This document shows positions 57,637 through 64,000 of a DNA stretch of 64,000 bases, piece by piece. Where the stretch lies: NCBI GenBank assembly GCA_014529385.2, contig CM043949.1, forward strand, positions 108,125,977 through 108,189,976, given 5' to 3'. This DNA comes from Adiantum capillus-veneris. Lineage: Eukaryota; Streptophyta; Polypodiopsida; Polypodiales; Pteridaceae. The notes beneath the pieces were generated by a model, which saw only the letters and a list, made by a program, of their open reading frames with translations, did not search any database and was not told the DNA's origin. Position 1 is the first letter of the stretch. Each line of letters begins with the position of its first letter. Both the position numbers and the translations under genes were made by a program.

Positions 57637-59490
57637 ATATGATTTGAAGAAAGCCTCAAATGTTTGAGGCAATTGTGGACCCTCCACTTCAAATTTTGAT
57701 ATGATAATGATTGCCTCTTGCATCCCTTGCCAATATGCATCTTGCCTCATGCAAACTCTTAACTTCTTGTAATCCGCAAAATGACCACCTTTTGACTCTT
57801 TTACTTTAGTCAACGTCATCATAGTCGATATCTCTCATTTGTTCCTCTTCTCGCTTAGTAGCTTCTGCCATTTTCTTATTATATTCCTCCCTAATCAACC
57901 CAAGACCCTTAAGTCTATTTCTCTCTTTTGCCAAAAAGTTTCCCTTTACAAAGCCACAAATAAATTTACTCATGAAAGAGACATCATAGCAATCACTCAT
58001 TTTTCAAAAGAAAACCATAACATTCAAAAGAAAACCATAACATGCCACCTAAGAATAGGCTTCCCACGGGGAATTCAAGGCTTTCCACCTTATGCAAGGC
58101 TCTCCACTTGAAGATTTGAGGATTAGAATTTCAAATCTTTCTTACATTACATCAAAACACAAAAAGACATAGTCCATGCCTTTCAAATGAAATACCAAAT
58201 GCAAAATAATTGAATAATCATGAATATAACACTTGTGATTACCTTCCAAACCAATCGATAAAAAATAATGCAAGGAACGGAGTACCAAGGAACTACTCCT
58301 TGATTGTGCGTAGCCTCAAACTTGAACTCTACCTCCATCCAAGAGCTTTGCTCCAGGGTGAGATACTCCATTATACTGTGTTTATTGGCCGATCCAGACT
58401 TTTGAAACATAAAAAATTCATGTGGCAAGTTTGGTGTGAGGTTGTTTTTCTTGAGATCCTACAATAGCAATCAAGAAAGAAGAAAACCTCAAGATTGGAG
58501 CCAAAGCAAAAACCACACGCAATTGCTTACTCATTAGTAGTATCCAGACTTAGAATCAACTATGCTTCTTTTTTCTTAACAAATTGAATAAATTGGCATT
58601 GCACAAGCACATAATACTTCTCATCTTGAGAATGCACTATCAAGTCAGTTCACAAAACAATAAGACATGTATTTTTCAAGTTTAACTAATGAAAAATCTC
58701 ACATGTCAAGTTCAAAAAACAAAGAAGTATCTACATTCTTTGATCCGCTTCATCCATGTATTTAACCTATGGTTGCCATCCCACACAAAAAATTAGTTTC
58801 CCCTTGAGCTCTTCCCACTCACATACTAGCTTGCTTTCAAACTCTACATTAAGCCTTTTCCAAATAGGATCCCATCGCTCTATCATCTCTTGTGTCACCA
58901 TCTTGGTTTCTCCATGTTGTCCTTTGAGAGAGACAATAAATGATCCCATAGTGGAAACATACCCAACCCTGTCAAATACCTGGTTCATCCCTGGCGCATC
59001 CGCAATTGCCAATATGACTGCATCCATAGCAATTAATCTTCATAGTGGCGCCAAAGGGGGATTTGACTCTCAACGAACATCAAATTGACTCATCACATCG
59101 TTCATGAGTCCTAGTGAAATGTCTTGCCTAAAAACCCTATTGAGTTTTGAGAATTCATCATCCTCATTTGTGTTAGCACCAATATCTGTAGCCTCTTTCT
59201 CAAATGATAGTGTATGATTAGCCTTTGAGTGTGGAGTGGGAGAGACTAAGGTAGTGGAAGGAGCAGCAACATTGACATCAGGAGTTGACAAAACACTGTT
59301 AGAGGATTCATCCATTGACATGTCCACGGAGGCCTTATCATCATTGAAAACACATTTTCTTGTTTTCTTTGGTGACTTTCTTGGAGAGTTTAAGAGAATA
59401 ACTCTAGATGAACCATCTTCATGCAAGACTTGCAGAACTAGACCTGAGACTCATCCCACCCAAGGAGGTTCCCTTTTTTTCATGATGATC
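57637..59490 (-). pseudogene. Multi-exon gene remnant with a DGNHR motif (unrecognised family)
   Basis: Minus-strand reading. Near 59480-59030 is a Ser/Pro/Asp-rich N-terminus (LHEDGSSRVILLNSPRKSPK), then FRQDISLGLMNDVMSQFDVR, a TGA, a short stretch, a second TGA and MDAVILAIADAPGMNQVFDR. From 59027 to 58740 follow GYVSTMGSFIVSLKGQHGET, MIERWDPIWKRLN, GKLIFCVGWQP and VWDGNHRLNTWMKRIKE. A second exon at about 58457-58247 (acceptor GCTATTGTAG|GATCTC, donor TTTGGAAG|GTAATC) reads PHEFFMFQKSGSANKHSIME. A third block, 58000-57640, reads FICGFVKGNFLAKERNRLKG and YKKLRVCMRQDAYWQGMQEA. V-x-D-G-x-H-R resembles the ParB/sulfiredoxin-fold signature, a weak inference. Three TGA stops fit former CGA codons, and a frameshift lies near 57815. 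Host gene or transposon cargo is not decidable here. Confidence 0.55.
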
Positions 59491-60361
59491 GTTTGGGTGC
59501 CATAGAAGCTTCTAAAAATACATGAGAGAGGATTGCTTGGCACACAAGAGTAATATTCATAGAAAAAACAAGATTAGGGTCTCAATTTTCAAATAATGCA
59601 ATTATATTCTCATTGTAACATCTCCCATACCAGCCTAATGTCATTCCTATGCAACCATTCCTACCCAAGAAGCCCCAAACAATTTTAACTTTAATTGAAT
59701 GCAATCACTGAGCGAAATTTTTCCCGCCATCTGGAGTACACTACACTAATTCCTATTTGGTTCACCAAATAAGCCAAAAAAACTAATAAGTGTTCGATCT
59801 TGATTCGCATGTTTGCCTTAAACATGTATTTACATGCATGTACAAACACTCGCAACAAGTACACACATTCACTACACAATCATATAATGAAAAGGTCCAA
59901 CAAGAAAATATTTAATCACGTCCAACAAGATTATTTAAGTAATATTTACTAAATTTTGTTTGCTTGAAAGAAATATTTATGGACTATAAGTTTGCAGAAA
60001 AAAAGTTATTGCTATGTTACCTTTTCTAAACTATCAAGAATTGCAGAGAAATTAACTTGATCTTGGCAAACAAAATAGAAACAAATGGAAAAATTTGTGC
60101 CTAGATTATCAACATGCAAAATTTGTTCACAAAATAGATACAACTGAGCGAAAATGATTACACACATAGTTCTATGCAATTTGCGAGTGGAAAACCATTA
60201 GCACAATCTACTTACACTGTTAAGAACTCCTAATGTCTGCAATCGTAGGTAGGGCCCTAACAAAATCAAATAACTTCCAATGTATGCAATCACAGGGCCT
60301 GAACAATTGAAGAAGCCATAAAACCTGTGGATAGTTTGTCAGAACAAGCCTTAATAGTTTG
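59491..60361. other. No gene seen
   Basis: AT-rich sequence with no coding pattern. Its right end (60400-60600) has repeated AAGGTGCTTGAGGTGCTYSTCGTGCTTG-like phrases with roughly 25-40 bp spacing, part of the adjacent LTR. Confidence 0.5.
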
Positions 60362-60686
60362 TGTTAGTGTTAAAAGTCCTTAGACCTTAGGCAAGCTAGG
60401 GTTGTTCTTGAGGTAGGAACCCATCCCAAGCTTGAGGTGCTTGTCGTGCTTGATGGCTAAGATGTTTGAGGTGCTCGTCGTGCTTGTTGACTAAGGTGCT
60501 TGAGGTGCTTCTCGTGCTTGCTGACTACGGTGATTGAGGTTCTTTATGACTAAGGTGCTTAAGGTGCTCCATGACTGAGGTGCTTGAGGGGCTTAAGGTG
60601 TTCCCAAAAGTCAACCACAATCCCTACTCATGGGGGGGTGTGAAGGAGAGGAGCCGAGAGCACAACGGAAGAGGAAGATGAATACG

Positions 60687-60726
<40 letters not shown>

Positions 60727-60924
60727 ACCATATCCACACACACAAGCTAGAGACGGAGAGCCGACACACAATGTGTGCCCCCTTTATTTCTTCTCTATCT
60801 GATGCACTTAGGCACAATACACACTCTACTTTGTGTTAGTGGATCACATAAGTGTATAGTTATACAACTAGGGTTAGTAGCAGTTAGTGATGGGTGATTG
60901 GCCACATGGCCATTAAACCTAACA
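60362..60924 (-). repeat. 3' LTR of a minus-strand copia element, with (CA)n
   Basis: The plus strand begins TGTTAGTGTTAAAAG and ends ACCTAACA, a 6-bp inverted pair. On the minus strand the LTR begins TGTTAGGTTTAATGG after a purine run AAGTGGGAGAA (60925-60935), the polypurine tract. A (CA)n run lies at about 60691-60724 and GGTGCTTGAGGTGCT-like phrases at 60430-60600. About 563 bp. Confidence 0.7.
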
Positions 60925-63062
60925 TTCTCCCACTTGATGGCCAATGTGGGAGACCACAAGAATGGAAGAGAACCACTCTTCACCCAATGACCATCAACTC
61001 ATGACAGTGCTGAACTTGATGGTTGGAGAGACTTTTAGTGAGTTCATCCAGTGTGTTCTCTGATGTAGGAATCTTCACTAAATCAAGGCTGTTGTTTGCC
61101 AGGCATTCATGGATGAAGTGATAACGCACATCAATGTGTTTCATTCTGGAATGAAACATTGGATTGTTGGCCAAGGCAATAGCACTCTAACAGTCACAAT
61201 GAAGAACTGGTGTACACTGCTCCAATCCAAGATCTTTCACTAGGCAAGCAAGCCAAATAGATTCTTTGCATGCCTCAGTCAATGCAACATACTCTGCCTC
61301 CATGGTAGATATAGATGTACAATCTTGAAGAACGGATCTCCAAGAAGCAGAACCAGAAAATGTGTAGATCCAACCTGTTGTTGATTTAAGACTATCAACA
61401 CAGTCTGCATAATCACTATCTACAAATCCCTGAATGGATGACTCTCCACGACCATAGCATAATTGTCTATCTGCAGTGCCACTCAAGTATCTGAGAATCG
61501 ACTTGACAACATCCCAATGCTTTTTACAAGGGCTAGACATAAATCTAATGACAACTCCCACTGCATGTGCAATGTCAAGCCTGTTAGGTTTTTCAAGCCC
61601 AGTATTAGCCGCGGGAACATCCTTTTGTGATAAAGAGTTATGCACCAGTGCTTTTCTAGCTGCATGCAACAATTGTACTTATTTGCTTTATATCATGTAA
61701 AAGAGGTTTTCCAAATAATCAATTAAAGCATGTGAATTTACTTGATGTATTGAGTCTCTCTCTCCCTTCTCCTCTCTCGTTTCTCTGCAAGTCCTGCACC
61801 TTGTCATGGCACTTCGTTGGCACCCGCCATAGCCAGCCTCGTTCCTAACAAGGCCTTGTAGCCACCATGGCATACATGAGACTACCACAAACTGAAGCAT
61901 AAGGAACTTAGCCATTGCAAATTTTTTATCAACATATTTGGGATAGTCGTTCTTGCTAAGTTTCAAATATGTAGGCAATGGAGTACTCAAAGCCTTCCCC
62001 ATTTGCATGTTGAAACAATCAAGAACCTTCTACACATACTCTTTTTGAGAAAGGTACAAAACCTCTTCTTATGGCCACGAGTAATCCACATACCCAAAAT
62101 GTGATTGGCTTCACCCAAATCTTTCATGTCAAATTGACTTTTCAGTTTGGTTTTCAAGTTAGCAATGTCCTTCTTGGAATGACCAACAATAAGCATGTCA
62201 TCTACATCAAGGATAAGCATAATAAGATGTGCATTGGGTTGTCTTTTCATGTAAAGACATGGATCCTCATTATTGCGCTTATAGCCTAGGGAACACATAA
62301 ATGCATCAAACTTTTGATACCATTGTCTAGATGATTGCTTCAAGCCATAGAGATTTTTAAAAAGCTTAAAAACCAAATGCTCCTTGCCCTTTAGCACAAA
62401 CCCTTCAGGTTTCTGTATATAAATCTCTTCCTCAAGATCACCATGTAAGAAAGATGTAATGACATCCATTTGCTCAAGCTGCATATCTTTAGTGGAAACC
62501 AAAGCAAGCAACATTCTTAGTGTGGTCATCTTGACCATTGGAGAAAAGATTTCCTGGAAATCGACACCATATTCTTGCTAGAAACCTTTGGCCACTAAAC
62601 GAGCTTTGTAATTGTCAATATTTTTCTTGTAAACCCATTTACAAGGCAATGCTTTTCTACCTTTTGGCAATGGAACAAGTTCCCATGTTTTGCTCTTTTC
62701 AATACTGAATAGCTCCCTCTTCATAGCATGTTCCCACTGAATCTTATCATTGGCTAGCATAGCCTCTTTGTAGCAAGAAGGCTCACCACTATCCATCAGC
62801 AAAACAAAATCCACGCTTGGAACAAAACATTATGGCAGATGTGAGACTCTATGAGATCTCTATGGATGATCAAAACTCGTACTAGCCTATGTAGTAAGTG
62901 GCTTGGGAGTTGTCTCGACATGAGGTGATACATCGTAAAATGTCATTTTTGGAATTCAACCTCTTTCATTGGTTGTCTATGCATCTTAGTCTCATTAAAG
63001 ACAATATCATTGCTATAGATCACTGATCCACTTTCCGGATCCCATAAACGATAGCCAAATTG
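60925..63062 (-). pseudogene. Ty1/copia pol remnant: RT and RNase H, minus strand
   Basis: Reading minus from 63062: LWDPESGSVIYSNDIVFNE (integrase C-terminal GKG-like tail), then 62814-62578 WEHAMKRELFSIEKSKTWEL with PLPKGRKALPCKWVYKKN and ARLVAKGF (start of RT), 62538-61987 with MDVITSFLHGDLEEEIYIQK, GLKQSSRQWYQKFD and LDVDDMLIVG (the YVDD box, here DVDD), then 61672-61187 RNase H with HWDVVKSILRYLSGTADRQL, GFVDSDYADCVDSLKSTTGW and STMEAEYVALTEACKESIWL, ending MKHIDVRYHFIHECLANNSL. TAG stops lie at 62578-62580, 62030-62032 and 61187-61189. An insertion or rearrangement disturbs 61690-61910. Gag and protease are absent. Confidence 0.85.
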
Positions 63063-63160
63063 ACCGTCTATACCTGATTTCAATGTAGTCTCATAAAAAT
63101 GCTCACTCTAGTTCTCTTAATTTTTCTATTCTCAAAGTTCATATGCTATTTCCATTACAT
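63063..63160 (+). repeat. Possible end of an LTR before the next element
   Basis: About 95 bp between the copia remnant and a primer-binding site, ending TTCCATTACA at 63159. It is probably the 3' end of a truncated LTR. Its left edge is not determinable. Confidence 0.4.
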
Positions 63161-63172
63161 TGGTATCAGAGC
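63161..63172 (+). other. tRNA-iMet-type primer-binding site
   Basis: TGGTATCAGAGC, the standard plant initiator-tRNA primer site, in the plus orientation. It marks the start of an LTR element that continues past the window. Confidence 0.85.
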
Positions 63173-63555
63173 TATTGATTTCTCTTTTCTTGATTAAGAA
63201 GAGAGGTCCTTAAGTTGTCCATGAAAGGTTGGACCTATTCATTGCAATAGGGTAAGTGGGATAGGGATCTATTATCTTGGTTAAAAAGGACTTAGTTCAA
63301 GGTACACCATTGGTAACCATAGTCTTAATAATGGAGTCACTTGGGTCTTGACTTTGGCTTAACCATTATTAAGCTACTAGCAAGCTCAACAAGAACCATA
63401 ATGTTAGACCCTCTCCACTAGTCTTTGCAATCAACGGTTTCTAAACCACGGGGTGTGGTTGCTTGAGAACCAATTTTCAAAGGTAAAGAAGAGTAGCAAC
63501 TAAGTTTTTTGAGGGTACCAAAGCACAAAATAATTTATACATAAGTTTAATTATC

Positions 63556-64000
63556 ATGTCAAACAATAACCAAGAGAGTAGAATGAATATTGACAACTTT
63601 GATTTTTCACATGAAGGTGCTAATGATGATGCCCCCATGTTTGTTGATTATCCTGTTACTAGGTTGCAACAAGCTATGGGCAACCCTTCTTTGCAAGTCG
63701 AAGTTACTCAACAACTTCGTGCTTATGGGATTTCCCTTCCTCTCCAAGAGGAGAGACAAAGAGAGCTTAGGAGGCCTCTTGATGAAACTCCCAGAAGAAG
63801 ACTCTCTCCCATAAGAGAGGAGGAATCCAAAGAACAAGAAAGAAGAAAATCACTAAGCTCATCTAAAGATGTAGCTTCACAAAGACGGTGGTCTAAATGA
63901 TTGGCAACTCCTCCAAGAGGAAATGGTCAACCCATAGTCCTTCTCCTTGTCACTCCAAAAGGGAAGAGAGGAAACAAAGGAAGAAAAAGGCAAGAAAGAG
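63556..64000 (+). pseudogene. Start of gag-like ORF of an LTR element, running off the window
   Basis: ATG at 63556, 114 codons: MSNNNQESRMNIDNFDFSHE, VTRLQQAMGNPSLQVEVTQQ, then a strongly Arg/Glu-rich stretch (EERQRELRRPLDETPRRRLS). A TGA at 63898-63900 ends it, but the same frame stays open to 64000 after the stop, and CGA is a possible ancestral codon. It lies 380 bp after the primer site, the usual gag position. A charged N-terminal Gag-like region is likely; I could not assign Ty1 or Ty3. Confidence 0.55.

Overview
This is nuclear DNA of a land plant with a large, repeat-choked genome. There is no bacterial gene organisation, introns carry GT..AG borders, and nearly everything recognisable is a transposable element: Ty3/gypsy and Ty1/copia LTR elements, LINEs, TIR DNA transposons and long AT, CT and CA microsatellites. 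The nesting would suit a fern, lycophyte or gymnosperm, but nothing in the sequence fixes the taxon. I found no RNA gene and no intact ordinary host gene.

Layout. 1-2118: decayed 3' end of a Ty3/gypsy element. 2119-14533: a full-length Ty3/gypsy element with 2.7 kb LTRs, a candidate 4-bp GCGC target duplication, two duplicated small-ORF families before gag, a gag/protease part broken by three stops and a frameshift, and an open pol with two RNase H domains. 14534-16320: end and LTR of another element. 16321-27350: LINE pieces, mostly minus strand, one interrupted by a 1.3 kb TTAA-flanked TIR element. 27624-56369: a giant, older LTR element whose reverse transcriptase is split by a 9,977-bp DNA transposon at 35611-45587. 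56370-63062: minus-strand copia remnants around a broken multi-exon minus-strand gene at 57637-59490. 63161-64000: start of a plus-strand LTR element.

The centre of interest is the DNA transposon at 35611-45587. It has 33-bp terminal inverted repeats and a TACA target duplication. A plus-strand transposase gene converges on a minus-strand gene with coiled-coil, RING-like and NIF/FCP1-like phosphatase segments. The largest intron in each gene is filled with a palindromic tandem repeat whose core is TATGCTAAYTAGCATA. The element is now inactive (stops, frameshifts, an internal 22-bp duplication).

A general theme is decay. Many stops in otherwise readable frames are TAG, TGA or TAA where CAG, CGA or CAA would fit, as expected from deamination of methylated cytosine in silenced transposons.
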